Positions 25,588 to 34,987 are shown, counted from the stretch's first letter. The stretch: 64,000 nt of DNA from Candidatus Woesearchaeota archaeon (GCA_016188115.1 JACPIK010000002.1:806077-870076); one strand, 5' to 3'. Notes: generated from the sequence alone by a model not told the origin. Made by a program: numbers and translations.

Positions 25588-26856
25588 ATGAAAATTCTTG
25601 TCGTGTGTGAAAATTATTATCCTCATTTTGGAGGTGCAGAAGTAGTTCTGAGCAATCTTGCAGAGGGGTATGTTAAACGAGGACATGAAGTTAGCGTTGT
25701 AACACATAAATTTCCTCAAACGCCAACACAAGAAACACATCACGGCGTGATCATAAAACGTGTTCATTCTGCCAACTCCCGCTACCTCTTCAGCTTCACA
25801 GGAATCTGGCGAACGATCAAAGAAACAAAAAATATTGACATCATCCAAGCTACTACTTTCAACGCAGCATTTCCTGCATGGATTGCCGCAAAAATTCGAC
25901 GTAAGCCCGTCGTTCTCATGGTACACGAAATCTGGATAGGTAAATGGCAAAAAGTCACTGGATTTTCTTGGTTCAAAAGCGCGATTCATAACTTATTGGA
26001 ACGACTAATCTACATCCCCAATTATGATGCCTATGTCAGTGTTTCTGATGCCACTAAAAAAGATCTCCTCTCGCATGGCATAAAACAAAATAGAATACAT
26101 CGAATTTATAACGGATTTGATTCCACTTTCTGGAACCCAGAGAACTTCTCACCAACACAAACCCAAGCAATTCGAAAAAAATACAGAACAGAAAGCGAAT
26201 TTCTTTTCTTTGCCTGGGGCAGACCAGGAGCATCTAAAGGCTTTGAAACACTCATTGATTCTATGCAAGAGCTCCACAAAAGTCACCCACACGCACGACT
26301 CTTAATGCTCTTAGGATCAAAAGATTCCTATAAACCTCGCTATGACGCATTAGTCCAACGTATCAAAGACAAAAAACTCGAACAGGTTATTACTATAGAA
26401 GAATCGGTGCCCTACGAAAAATTAGGTAATTACATTCTCGCTGCAGACTGTGTGATTATACCTTCGCTTGCTGAAGGTTTTGGTTATACTACCCTCGAAG
26501 CAATAAGTCTTGGCACACCAGTAATCGTAAGTGATGCAGGGTCGTTGCCCGAAGTCGTCTCGGGGAAATATAGAATGTTTAAAGCTGGATCAACCACTGA
26601 ACTTAGCAAAGCAATGATACACGTCATGAATAATGAATTTTCTACCAAAGAAAAAAAGACTTTTTCCTGGGACGAAACCATTAAACAGTACCTTACATTA
26701 TATGAGAAATTACTTTTTTTAGCATCATCAGGTCGAAACGTAAACAATGACAATAACGAGTCCGTCGCGGGGGGACGCTCCCTCCGGGGAAGCAGGACAA
26801 AAGATTTGCACATTGAACGTTTCGAAGATGCTAAAAAAGTAAAAGAAGAAAAATGA
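25588..26856 (+). CDS. Family 4 glycosyltransferase (GT-B)
   Basis: A 422-residue GT4 enzyme. N-terminal NYYPHFGGAEVVLSNLAEGYVKRGHEV is the acceptor domain. The donor domain has FAWGRPGASKGFETLIDSM and the retaining-GT motif PSLAEGFGYTTLEAISLGTPVIVS. It would add a sugar to a lipid-linked glycan in the cytoplasm. The normal fold ends near KQYLTLYEKLL; the last 45 or so codons read through structured element B (26715-26838), giving an Arg/Asn/Ser-rich tail that is unlikely to be conserved. The stop TGA overlaps the next start in ATGA (26853-26856). Confidence 0.85.
   Translation: MKILVVCENYYPHFGGAEVVLSNLAEGYVKRGHEVSVVTHKFPQTPTQETHHGVIIKRVHSANSRYLFSFTGIWRTIKETKNIDIIQATTFNAAFPAWIAAKIRRKPVVLMVHEIWIGKWQKVTGFSWFKSAIHNLLERLIYIPNYDAYVSVSDATKKDLLSHGIKQNRIHRIYNGFDSTFWNPENFSPTQTQAIRKKYRTESEFLFFAWGRPGASKGFETLIDSMQELHKSHPHARLLMLLGSKDSYKPRYDALVQRIKDKKLEQVITIEESVPYEKLGNYILAADCVIIPSLAEGFGYTTLEAISLGTPVIVSDAGSLPEVVSGKYRMFKAGSTTELSKAMIHVMNNEFSTKEKKTFSWDETIKQYLTLYEKLLFLASSGRNVNNDNNESVAGGRSLRGSRTKDLHIERFEDAKKVKEEK
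26715..26838 (+). ncRNA. Candidate structured RNA/repeat element, copy B
   Basis: A 124 bp element inside the 3' end of a glycosyltransferase gene. The closing helix pairs TTTTTTAGCATC (26715-26726) with GATGCTAAAAAA (26827-26838) and can extend outward through TTAC/GTAA. Further helices pair TCGAAACG (26733-26740) with CGTTTCGA (26818-26825), and CAATG (26745-26749) with CATTG (26811-26815). The core stem GTCC (26760-26763)/GGAC (26795-26798) encloses GGGGGG, GCTCCC and GGGG runs. Order, spacing and core match copies A and C, while paired bases differ. Confidence 0.55.
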
Positions 26857-27521
26857 ACATCCTCACTTGGTTTAAAGAAGAACAGCAGAAAAGTACACTT
26901 CAACAAAAGATTATTCCCCTTACAGAATCAAAAGAATGGCACATAACATCACAAGGTAAACTTGAAAAAAAAGATGGAAAATATTACGAAGTCGTAATTG
27001 TTGCATATCAAAAACCTGGTGAGCCATGGTATGAAAATGCCATGATCCATTCAACATCACCACATCAATTTCAAGAACGTCAAGCACATGGAGTAGTGCT
27101 CTTAGCGCAATACAAAGACAAATTTCTCGTGCAAGCTAAAGCAGAAGCAGGAAACTCGACACCCGGTCACATCGTTCTCACCACCACTATCCAATCAAAC
27201 CATGAGAACGTCAACAAATATCCTATCCCCTACAAAGACCTTATCACAAAGCCTGCTTTATTCCGTTTTGCTGCTCCACAAGACGCAGGCATGTTCTATG
27301 GAAAACATAACGAATATCTCTTTGTGCAACTTCAAACACAGACCCCAACGCAAGATCATTTTTTTTGGGCAACACTTGAAGAAATAAAAGAGTTACAAAA
27401 ACTCAATCTAGTAGGAGACCATCTTACCCAAATGTTAGGGCACATTATGATCTCAGGCGTAATGGAAATAAAAAATGGAGTAAAAAGTTCGAAAATAAAA
27501 AAGATAGGGGTGCAAGAGTGA
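26853..27521 (+). CDS. NDP-hexose 2,3-dehydratase-like protein, single-repeat form
   Basis: A 222-residue protein resembling one repeat of the EvaA/TylCVI family, which removes the C2 hydroxyl from NDP-4-keto-6-deoxyhexoses. Matching stretches are PGEPWYENAMIHST, GVVLLAQYKDKFLVQAKAEAGN, IVLTTTIQSNHENV and LFRFAAPQDAGMFYGKHNEYLF. The usual enzymes are tandem duplications of about 450 residues; this is half that size and would need to dimerise. It sits between two GT4 genes (ATGA overlap before, 4 bp overlap after), so it probably prepares a deoxysugar for this glycan. The family assignment is from memory of the motif pattern. Confidence 0.55.
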   Translation: MNILTWFKEEQQKSTLQQKIIPLTESKEWHITSQGKLEKKDGKYYEVVIVAYQKPGEPWYENAMIHSTSPHQFQERQAHGVVLLAQYKDKFLVQAKAEAGNSTPGHIVLTTTIQSNHENVNKYPIPYKDLITKPALFRFAAPQDAGMFYGKHNEYLFVQLQTQTPTQDHFFWATLEEIKELQKLNLVGDHLTQMLGHIMISGVMEIKNGVKSSKIKKIGVQE

Positions 27522-28582
27522 AAATTCTTCTTGTCCATGAATTATTCATGCCTGACTTTGCCGGTGGTGGAGAAAAGCTTGTTTATGAAACCGCCAAAAA
27601 ACTTGTTGAACAAGGTCATGAGGTGCGTGTGCTAACAACGGGTGATTCTAAAATCACACACTACGAAAAAATCCCAACCAAACGTCTTAAACGCAGTCGC
27701 TTCCTGCTTAATCTTGCATTCTATTCTATTTACAAAGAAGCAAAATGGGCAGACATCATCCAAACCGCAACGTATAATGGGTGCTTTCCTTCATGGCTGA
27801 TTGGAAAAATCCAGCGTAAGCCCGTTTTATTATTTGTCATGAGTTTTTGGGGCAAACAATGGCAAGAATTACGACCAGGATTCAAAGGCACTATATCTAA
27901 AATTATCGAAAGAATCCAAGTCAACCGTTCTTATACCAAAAAGATTTTTCTTAGTACATTCTCTCAACAGTTTGCCCAAGAACATAATATCAACACAGAA
28001 AAATCAATAATCATCCATCCTGGCGTTGATACGCAACATTACAAACCACTCGTCAAAGAACCATTCATTCTCTTTAGTGGTCGTTTCGCCAGGCAAAAAG
28101 GTGTGTATGACGTACTTGCCGTTGCTGCAAAATTGCCTCAACATAAGTTTGTGATGATGGGATGGGGCGAAGAGGAAGCAAAACTCAAAGCACAAGCAAC
28201 ACCCAATGTAACATTCTCACCTATGCGACTTAAAGATGGCACACCATTTTTTGAAATGTATGGCAAATCCCAAGTCTTCTTTCTGCCATCCTACGGCGAA
28301 ACATTTGGTTTTACTGTTGTTGAAGCCATGGCCGCTGGCTGTGCGATCGTCTCAACAGTTCCGCTAGAATACGAGGGATACGCTTGCAAGATTGGAGATA
28401 TTGAGGACATGGCTCATGCCATTGATAAACTGATGAAACACGCAGATAGAGCTACTAAGATGGGAGAGAAGAATTTTGTATTAGCTAAACAATATACCTG
28501 GGAGAAGTTTGGTAAGGAATTGGAAAGAGTTTATGAAGATATTATGAAAGAAAGGAAAAAAACTAAAAATAAAATTCTCTAA
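27518..28582 (+). CDS. Family 4 glycosyltransferase (GT-B)
   Basis: A 354-residue GT4 enzyme, paralogous to the one at 25588 (compare FMPDFAGGGEKLVYETAKKLVEQGHEV). The donor domain shows LFSGRFARQKGVYDVLAV and LPSYGETFGFTVVEAMAAGCAIV, with the conserved Glu pair of retaining GT4 enzymes. It starts with GTG at 27518, overlapping the preceding stop by 4 bp. It is the last gene of the 24519-28582 operon and runs 4 bp into the convergent gene that follows. Confidence 0.85.
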   Translation: MKILLVHELFMPDFAGGGEKLVYETAKKLVEQGHEVRVLTTGDSKITHYEKIPTKRLKRSRFLLNLAFYSIYKEAKWADIIQTATYNGCFPSWLIGKIQRKPVLLFVMSFWGKQWQELRPGFKGTISKIIERIQVNRSYTKKIFLSTFSQQFAQEHNINTEKSIIIHPGVDTQHYKPLVKEPFILFSGRFARQKGVYDVLAVAAKLPQHKFVMMGWGEEEAKLKAQATPNVTFSPMRLKDGTPFFEMYGKSQVFFLPSYGETFGFTVVEAMAAGCAIVSTVPLEYEGYACKIGDIEDMAHAIDKLMKHADRATKMGEKNFVLAKQYTWEKFGKELERVYEDIMKERKKTKNKIL

Positions 28583-28938
28583 TTCATCCCTTTGATCAAC
28601 GAAATTCCCTGCTGAACTGACCGAGACATATCTGCCATTCTTGCAGAAAAATACTGCGAATTTTTATCTGCAAGCAACATGGAATCACCTAAATCACGCA
28701 CACTTTTAATAGAAGTATGGACTTGACCAAGATACATATCAATTTTCTTTTTATCATCACTTGCAATACCGCTACCGGGCATTTTGACCGTCACACCAGC
28801 CTGCATCGCCCGTCGTTCCACATCACGAATACAATCAGCAACAGCTGATGCATCTAACTTGTGAGCATCGAGCACATAAGGTTGAACCATAGAAAGCATG
28901 GCCTGAAAATCAGACAAAAGAGTATGTTTAACATCCAT
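28579..28938 (-). CDS. Small helical protein, unknown
   Basis: A 119-residue soluble protein I do not recognise. It appears to be a bundle of four helices, with no Cys pairs or membrane segments beyond a single VADCIRDVE Cys. The start ATG 28938 has AGGTGAT at 28944-28950, 5 nt upstream, and a TATA box at 28971-28980, so the transcript has a short leader. Its 3' end overlaps the convergent GT4 gene by 4 bp. Confidence 0.5.
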   Translation of the reverse strand: MDVKHTLLSDFQAMLSMVQPYVLDAHKLDASAVADCIRDVERRAMQAGVTVKMPGSGIASDDKKKIDMYLGQVHTSIKSVRDLGDSMLLADKNSQYFSARMADMSRSVQQGISLIKGMN

Positions 28939-28943
28939 AAATA

Positions 28944-28950
28944 ATCACCT
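28944..28950 (-). promoter_or_regulatory. Ribosome-binding site of the gene at 28938
   Basis: AGGTGAT on the minus strand, 5 nt before ATG 28938, downstream of the TATA-like ATTTATATTT at 28971-28980. Confidence 0.5.
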
Positions 28951-29011
28951 AGAATAAAGAGAAATAACAGAAATATAAATCTAATGCTACCCTCACCTAA
29001 GAATAACAAAA

Positions 29012-29494
29012 TTACGCTTCTTTTCTACCAGTACCAACTACAGCAATAGCACGTTTTGCATATATCTTAACCTGTTCTCGAACCCCATAAACGGGATCAT
29101 CTAATTCCTCACTCGTAAACCATTTACACCCATCACTTTTTTCATTATCACAAAGAATAAGATCTTTTGTTGTTGCAATGCCAAAATAAACTAGACTGAT
29201 ATGCTCATGTGTTGAACTGATTCGATGTCGATTCATAAAGCAAGGAGCTATCAATTCTTTGTACTTTTCATCTTGTCGCAATAAATATGAATTATCATGA
29301 TAAAGGGTGACATCAAGACCAACTTCCTCTTTAACCTCACGAATAGCTGCTTGACAAGGATCTTCATCAAGCTCAATATGACCACCCACACTTAACCAAA
29401 ATTTATACTTATCATGAATTCGTAACAAAACCTCGTTACCACAGACAATAAATACCTCTACAGTAAAATCAATTTTATCATGAAGATGGGACAT
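29012..29494 (-). CDS. Nudix hydrolase
   Basis: A 160-residue Nudix protein with an intact Nudix box: GGHIELDEDPCQAAIREVKEEVGL, matching Gx5Ex7REUxEExGU. Nudix enzymes cleave nucleoside diphosphates linked to other groups; the substrate is not evident. The frame opens at TTG 29503, but the TATA box at 29514-29524 is centred 26 bp before the ATG at 29494, which is preferred as a leaderless start. It is divergent from the CDP-glucose dehydratase homologue. Confidence 0.85.
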   Translation of the reverse strand: MSHLHDKIDFTVEVFIVCGNEVLLRIHDKYKFWLSVGGHIELDEDPCQAAIREVKEEVGLDVTLYHDNSYLLRQDEKYKELIAPCFMNRHRISSTHEHISLVYFGIATTKDLILCDNEKSDGCKWFTSEELDDPVYGVREQVKIYAKRAIAVVGTGRKEA

Positions 29495-29513
29495 AGGTTT
29501 CAAGAAAAAGTAA

Positions 29514-29524
29514 GGATATATAAT
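29514..29524 (-). promoter_or_regulatory. TATA box of the Nudix gene
   Basis: ATTATATATCC on the minus strand, centred 26 bp before ATG 29494; it decides against the TTG at 29503. Confidence 0.6.
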
Positions 29525-29552
29525 GCCATTGACACAATTTAATATCCATAAC

Positions 29553-29562
29553 TTTTAAAAAG
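29553..29562 (+). promoter_or_regulatory. TATA box of the CDP-glucose dehydratase homologue
   Basis: TTTTAAAAAG centred about 26 bp before ATG 29584. Confidence 0.65.
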
Positions 29563-29583
29563 CCCCTATCCTGACTAATACCC

Positions 29584-30558
29584 ATGGATTGGTCAAACAA
29601 AAACGTCTTTATCACTGGTGCTGATGGTTTCATTGGTGGCTGGATTGCCAAAGTTCTCGTAGAACGTGGAGCCAACGTCGTAGTCCTAGCCAGAGATGAC
29701 AAAAAAGAATCCGCCCTCAAACTTCATCACATAGAACATAAAGTGAATATTGTCCACGGCGACATCACTGACTTTTCCCTTCTCCGCCGTATCATCAATG
29801 AATACGAAATCGAATATTGTTTCCATCTCGCCGCGCAAGCCCTTGTGCAGATTGCCAATCGTTCACCATTAAGCACATTTGAAACCAACATCAAAGGTAC
29901 CTGGACATTACTCGAAGCAGTACGCGAAGTTGCCTCCCCTCGATTTAAAGCATTAATTGTTGCTTCAACCGACAAGGCGTATGGCATTCATGAAGAACTT
30001 CCGTATACTGAAGAATCAGAATTGCGAGGAATATATCCTTATGACGCATCCAAAGTCTGTGCTGACGTCTTAGCTCGCTGTTATCACAAAATGTACAATT
30101 TGCCAATCTGTGTTACACGTAAAGCCAACATCTATGGAGGAGCTGACATTAATTTTGGACGTATTGTTCCCGACACATTCAAATCAATCATCACCGGACA
30201 AGAACTCATCATTCGTAGCGATGGTACCCCTCAGCGTGATTACATGTACGTTGAAGACGCCGCAGATGCTTATATCACATTAGCAGAAAATATGCACCGA
30301 CCTGAAATTGTTGGACAAGCATTCAACTTTTCTTCAGAAAAACCCGTCAGTGTTCTTGAACTTGTCAACACCATTGTTAAAGTTGCTGGCAAACAAGTTC
30401 AACCCAAAGTCTTAGGACAAGCCAAAGGTGAAATTGACGTACAGTACCTCTCCCGAGCCAAAGCAGAAAAACTTCTTGGCTGGAAACCACGTCATTCGCT
30501 TGAACAAGGGTTGAGTAAGACACTCGAATGGTACAAGGGATATTTTGGGAAGAAGTAG
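29584..30558 (+). CDS. CDP-glucose 4,6-dehydratase-like SDR enzyme
   Basis: A 324-residue extended SDR enzyme. NAD-binding GADGFIGGW is at about residues 12-20. The catalytic stretch ASTDKAYG carries the Thr-Asp-Lys triad typical of CDP-glucose 4,6-dehydratase (RfbG), and YPYDASKVCAD gives the Tyr-x3-Lys pair. RfbG makes CDP-4-keto-6-deoxyglucose. A matching pyrophosphorylase homologue (RfbF-like) is encoded at 37465, which supports the assignment. Some GDP- or UDP-sugar epimerases share parts of this pattern. Leaderless start from the TATA box at 29553. Confidence 0.75.
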   Translation: MDWSNKNVFITGADGFIGGWIAKVLVERGANVVVLARDDKKESALKLHHIEHKVNIVHGDITDFSLLRRIINEYEIEYCFHLAAQALVQIANRSPLSTFETNIKGTWTLLEAVREVASPRFKALIVASTDKAYGIHEELPYTEESELRGIYPYDASKVCADVLARCYHKMYNLPICVTRKANIYGGADINFGRIVPDTFKSIITGQELIIRSDGTPQRDYMYVEDAADAYITLAENMHRPEIVGQAFNFSSEKPVSVLELVNTIVKVAGKQVQPKVLGQAKGEIDVQYLSRAKAEKLLGWKPRHSLEQGLSKTLEWYKGYFGKK

Positions 30559-30560
30559 AG

Positions 30561-31166
30561 CTAAATTTTAAACCCTAATTTTTGTAATTCTTGACGAACC
30601 TGCTGTGGGCTCTCAAACAAAATTCCGGTAATTCCTACAGCTCTCGCACCATCAACATAGGTTTGATTATCATCAATGAAAACAGATTTATTTGCTTTGA
30701 CACCCAATCGTTCCAATTCCAATAGATAAATTGCTGTTTCAGGCTTAACTATACCCTCTGCGCAGGAAAAAACCGTTGCATCAAAAAGAGCATGATATCC
30801 CTGTTCGGCGAAGAAACGTCTTGGAGCTTCTTCCGTGTTTGAAAGAAACCCTGTTTTATATCCAGCGGCTCGTACTTCACGTACAAGATCAAACATTTCA
30901 CTTTTTGGTTGATATACACAACGAAAAGCTTCTCCCCATAATGAAAAAATCTTAGGCTTTTCGCAACCTAATTTCATCGCAGCAATTTCCCAGAGAGTAT
31001 CTTCCTCAATTCGACCTCGTTGAAAATCAGCAAAATGGGGATCTAAGACTGCTTTAAGTTCATCACGAGTAGTATCAAAACGTGTAGCACAATAATCCAG
31101 AAGAGCTTGTGCAGGATTATCTATCAAAACTCCACCCCAATCAAAAATCAATGCGCGATAAGACAT
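30561..31166 (-). CDS. HAD-superfamily hydrolase (subfamily IA)
   Basis: A 201-residue HAD protein. Motif I reads FDWGGVLID (nucleophile Asp, with Trp-Gly-Gly in place of the common second Asp region), motif II FLSNTEE, and motif IV VFIDDNQTYVDGARAVG. The cap domain is small. This resembles epoxide-hydrolase-like or phosphatase HADs. Substrate unknown. The TATA-like TTTAAAAATA at 31186-31195 lies about 25 bp before ATG 31166. It is convergent with the 29584 gene, 3 bp away. Confidence 0.75.
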   Translation of the reverse strand: MSYRALIFDWGGVLIDNPAQALLDYCATRFDTTRDELKAVLDPHFADFQRGRIEEDTLWEIAAMKLGCEKPKIFSLWGEAFRCVYQPKSEMFDLVREVRAAGYKTGFLSNTEEAPRRFFAEQGYHALFDATVFSCAEGIVKPETAIYLLELERLGVKANKSVFIDDNQTYVDGARAVGITGILFESPQQVRQELQKLGFKI

Positions 31167-31237
31167 ATCTTTGAAAATAAGAAGTTATTTTTAAACCTTG
31201 CTAAAGTTGTCATTTAATAGTAATAATTTTGTAAAAA

Positions 31238-31246
31238 TTTAAAAAG
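31238..31246 (+). promoter_or_regulatory. TATA box of the Nudix-like gene at 31268
   Basis: TTTAAAAAG centred 26 bp before ATG 31268. Confidence 0.6.
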
Positions 31247-31267
31247 CACCATTTACTATTTACAAAT

Positions 31268-32275
31268 ATGGCTCTTGTAACTCTCTGCGAACGCTATCGT
31301 ACTCCTCTTGCACAACCAGACCAGATAAGAATCTCAGAATTACCTGATGCACAATACCTCAGAGAATTTACCTCGCGTGTTGCAGAACGTGTCCAAGAAA
31401 CACAAAGAGCATTAGGTTTGGAAAATGTCCCAACATTGAAGTATACACCAGACCAAGGTAGCGCAGTGAAAAGTCGCCTTGCTGCGGATGATGATTGGAA
31501 AAGAGAAGTTACAGATCTTCTCTCAAGACAAGCAATATCAAGAACAGATTGGCAACAAGTTGCTGCAGGAATTTATATCCCCTGGTTTAACAAACCTCTT
31601 CTCTTTCGCCGTGATGCTGCTGTCCCAGACAAATACAACTCAGAAACCAATACTCTTGAAATTGATGCTCTCGTAAATCACAGTTATATTACGCAACTAG
31701 GAAGAAGAAACATAATTCCCCAAACAAACAATGACTCAGCCTCAATAGCCGGAGTGGTAGTAACCATTGATAACAAGATCCCATTAGGATTACGAGCAGG
31801 CGCAGCATATAGCAATACATTTATGGTAACGCCCGCAGGCTCAGTAGAAGTTGTAGGACACCTTTTATTTGACACCACATTTATAGAAGCAGATGAAGAA
31901 CTTGGTTTAAAACCAGAAGATATCATTACCCTCGAATTTTTAGGTCGAATCTTTGAACATAAAATTTCAAACAATTCGTTATACGTTCCCCGAATCAGAA
32001 CGAATTTAACAGCAGTGCAAGTAGAAGAACGCTGGAGAACAAGCACCGATCAACTTGAACACAGTGAATTAGTATTCGTCGATGACGACCCTGAATCAGT
32101 TACACAATTTTTACGAGAACACCGCTATGACGCAACGAAACTATGGCAAGAAAATGCAAGAAAAGTCTTGGCGCATGGAGCACTCCCCATTCTTGTGCAT
32201 TGCATAAATAAACATGGACTTGAACGAACAATCAAAGCAGCAGAAGAGTTAATGGATGAGTATCAGTTATTCTGA
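31268..32275 (+). CDS. Nudix-fold-like protein, unknown
   Basis: A 335-residue protein I do not firmly recognise. The centre has GSVEVVGHLLFDTTFIEADEELGL, which has the shape of a Nudix box, but the key Arg is Glu and the opening glycines are irregular, so the metal site may be altered. Flanking strands (IAGVVVTIDNKIPLG before, ITLEFLGRIFEHK after) also fit a Nudix core. The N-terminal 100 residues are helical. A protein of similar size and pattern is encoded at 46814. It is convergent with the sigma factor gene. Confidence 0.45.
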   Translation: MALVTLCERYRTPLAQPDQIRISELPDAQYLREFTSRVAERVQETQRALGLENVPTLKYTPDQGSAVKSRLAADDDWKREVTDLLSRQAISRTDWQQVAAGIYIPWFNKPLLFRRDAAVPDKYNSETNTLEIDALVNHSYITQLGRRNIIPQTNNDSASIAGVVVTIDNKIPLGLRAGAAYSNTFMVTPAGSVEVVGHLLFDTTFIEADEELGLKPEDIITLEFLGRIFEHKISNNSLYVPRIRTNLTAVQVEERWRTSTDQLEHSELVFVDDDPESVTQFLREHRYDATKLWQENARKVLAHGALPILVHCINKHGLERTIKAAEELMDEYQLF

Positions 32276-32307
32276 ACCATAATAAGAATAATAACTCAGA
32301 AATTCCC

Positions 32308-34941
32308 TCAATCACCATCACCAACCCCTTCTAACGACGCCCAATATTTCATTAACTCGTCAAAACGTGGGTCCCATCGCACTTTACGTAATTTTCTAAG
32401 TGCCTGCGCTTCAATCTGTCGAATACGTTCTCGAGTAAGATCAAAAAAAGTACCCACTTCTTCTAAAGTATGATCCCGTTGTACTCCTATTCCAAAGCGT
32501 AGCGAAAGAACTTTTTGCTCCCGTTCATCCAAATGATCTCGCAGAAAACCTTGTACGTTTTGTTCCAAAGATAATCTTGTCGATTCTATACCGGGATCTT
32601 CTACATGACCTGCCACAAAATCACCAAGTTCGCTATGATCATCACCAACTGGCGTTGAAAGAGAAATTGCATTTGTAAAAGACCTCAAAACTGTCTCATA
32701 ATGCTTTAATTCATATCCTAAATGTTCTGCAACAACCTCAGAAGAAGTATCAAGGCCTTCTGCCTCACGACGTGCCAATTCTCGTCTGATTTTGTTATAT
32801 TTCTCTCCCAAATGAACCGGGACACGAATTGTTCTTCCCTGATCCGCAATAGCTCTTGTAACTGCTTGACGAACCCACCAAGATGCATACGTGCTAAATT
32901 TATACCCACGCTGATACTCAAATTTTTCTACTGCGTGCATCGCGCCTGCATTCCCCTCTTGAATTAAATCTAAAAAAGAAAGACCGCGATTAAGATACTT
33001 TTTTGCAATACTTACCACTAATCGAAGATTTGCTTTAACAAAGTGATCAGTATAACCCTCAATTTCAGCTATAATTTGTTGTAGACCTCGAACACGGTCA
33101 TTTCTTCCATATTGATTAACTAACTTTGTTGCAATTTGCATAACCTCAGCACGATCAAGAACGTAATCTGCTCGATGAACAAAATCTGAACTCTCGCCTA
33201 AACCCTCTCCAGAACCAAGTTCGACATCATTGTCATTGATCTTATTATAAAAATTGCTATAAAAATAATTGACTTGATCCTCAATTGCTTGATCTACACG
33301 CGCCCCATCTTCTTTTGCAATAGCCCGTTGTAATACTTTTTGATAATTTCGAAACTGTTTGAGAATTCTTAATCCATCACCTTCTTCTTTGTGTGGTTCA
33401 GAAGAACCATCTGTCGCCAACTCTTCTGACCCATGAGTATCAGAAGCATATTTTAAACGAAGAACCGACAATATTTCTCTTTCACCTAACCGTACGTTCT
33501 CTGCTTTCGCCGGTTCACAAAGTGTCAAAATCAGATTAGTATAATCTCGCTGATCAAGAAAACTATTTAATCGTGAAACATAATCCGCATAACGAGGCGA
33601 TTTTCTCCCTCCATCACAAGTGGAAAATGTTCTTACAACTTGCTCAAGTACAGCAGGCTTAATTGAATCAGAACAAAGACCAAGAAGACTCTGCTTCAAC
33701 GCATCAACTCCCGTAACTGCTGTAGAAGGATCTTCTAATACGGGACTAATAAGGTCATAAAAAGGATCGATCGCTTCCGCTGCGCCACTCAACGATAAAC
33801 CGTTGCGTAACACCATTAAACCAACAAAGTCAGCATCGTACCCCTCAAAACGTAACACTTTTCTTAACAAAGAATGATATCCCTGTTCAATTTTCTGTGA
33901 CAAATCAACTTCTTTCTCACGATTCAACAATGGAATTTCGCCAGCCTGTGAAAGGTACATTCGAATAATATCATTCTCATTACCAGTAGAGTTACCTCTT
34001 CGTTCTTTCGCCTCTTTTTCAGTGCCATCAGCATTAACCCCATCCAACGCAGGAGAATATATTTCTTCATTTCCGGTACCTGATGCGGCTGTTCTCGATC
34101 TAAAACCACCTCTTTCACCAAGAGGAACCTGATCTATTAAATTTTCACGACGAAGTCGAGCATATAAAGTAGAATCTTCTCTTTGTAACTGACCCCGCGT
34201 CAATCCCTTATAGTGTTCTTTATAATATCCTAAAGGATCATCTCCATGTTTAGTTTGACGACCCATCCCTTTAGCAGGACCTGAAGAAGAGGAAGAAGAA
34301 TTCTCAATGAAAGCAGCAACACTTCCAGACTCAGGTGTAGGAGTAGCACCAGAAATCGATTGATCTTGATCCAGCGTAACTTTTTCTTCAGCTACCCCTG
34401 TAACACTAACCGTATTGAGTTGTTGCGCTGCTCCATTGATTTTTGTGACAGGCGTTACACTGCGAACAACATCCCATAAGGTAGGAAATACAATTTCTGA
34501 AGAATATGTGGGTGTATCACCAAATTGAGCACAAATATAATCTTCCAAAATTAAATCAATATAAGTAACAGGTACACGACCATCACGAGCAGGTACAACA
34601 CCCTCATAAATCAATGTATCCAAACGAGAAGTAACTACACTTTCATCTAGTTCAATTTCACCATGATGGCGAATCAAACGTAATTCATCAAGAGATAGAT
34701 GCAAAGGAAGCGAGGGAATGGTGTCTGCATATTCTCGATGAAAATTATCATCTCGCAGTAAACCAGCAGCAACACTCGCAACGTAATAACCGGTACCTGA
34801 ACTCGAAATGACTGGAGAACACCCAGTAACATAATTACTCAAACCCAATCGTTGTACCTGATCTTCCAGAATTATTTCAAAAAGTCCTCGTCCCTGGAGT
34901 GTTCGTATCGATTCAGTAAGTGTTGAAAAAGATTGATTCAT
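32308..34941 (-). CDS. Bacterial-type sigma-70 family RNA polymerase sigma factor
   Basis: An 877-residue protein with a complete housekeeping-type sigma core. Region 1.2 (322-353) has [21 protein letters not shown] 270-residue insert follows, like the sigma-70 non-conserved region in size. Region 2 (627-700) has [19 protein letters not shown] and [14 protein letters not shown], retaining the -10-contacting Trp688, Trp689, Gln692 and Thr695. Region 3 is at about 705-780. Region 4.2 (825-853) has [18 protein letters not shown] with the -35-contacting Arg837, Glu838, Arg841 and Gln842. The first 320 residues are unique and acidic, with a Ser run and [20 protein letters not shown]. No TATA box precedes it; it follows the GHKL gene by 46 bp and is probably co-transcribed. 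Sigma factors are normally absent from archaea. Confidence 0.92.
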   Translation of the reverse strand: MNQSFSTLTESIRTLQGRGLFEIILEDQVQRLGLSNYVTGCSPVISSSGTGYYVASVAAGLLRDDNFHREYADTIPSLPLHLSLDELRLIRHHGEIELDESVVTSRLDTLIYEGVVPARDGRVPVTYIDLILEDYICAQFGDTPTYSSEIVFPTLWDVVRSVTPVTKINGAAQQLNTVSVTGVAEEKVTLDQDQSISGATPTPESGSVAAFIENSSSSSSGPAKGMGRQTKHGDDPLGYYKEHYKGLTRGQLQREDSTLYARLRRENLIDQVPLGERGGFRSRTAASGTGNEEIYSPALDGVNADGTEKEAKERRGNSTGNENDIIRMYLSQAGEIPLLNREKEVDLSQKIEQGYHSLLRKVLRFEGYDADFVGLMVLRNGLSLSGAAEAIDPFYDLISPVLEDPSTAVTGVDALKQSLLGLCSDSIKPAVLEQVVRTFSTCDGGRKSPRYADYVSRLNSFLDQRDYTNLILTLCEPAKAENVRLGEREILSVLRLKYASDTHGSEELATDGSSEPHKEEGDGLRILKQFRNYQKVLQRAIAKEDGARVDQAIEDQVNYFYSNFYNKINDNDVELGSGEGLGESSDFVHRADYVLDRAEVMQIATKLVNQYGRNDRVRGLQQIIAEIEGYTDHFVKANLRLVVSIAKKYLNRGLSFLDLIQEGNAGAMHAVEKFEYQRGYKFSTYASWWVRQAVTRAIADQGRTIRVPVHLGEKYNKIRRELARREAEGLDTSSEVVAEHLGYELKHYETVLRSFTNAISLSTPVGDDHSELGDFVAGHVEDPGIESTRLSLEQNVQGFLRDHLDEREQKVLSLRFGIGVQRDHTLEEVGTFFDLTRERIRQIEAQALRKLRKVRWDPRFDELMKYWASLEGVGDGD

Positions 34942-34987
34942 AAATCATAAACCCCGTAGAATCATATGAAGGAAGCCCTAAACAAAA

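Noticed and set aside
34961-34966. TATGAT hexamer upstream of the sigma gene as a self-recognised -10 element
   Set aside because: No acceptable -35 element at 16-18 bp, and the gene is 46 bp behind a same-strand gene with its own promoter.
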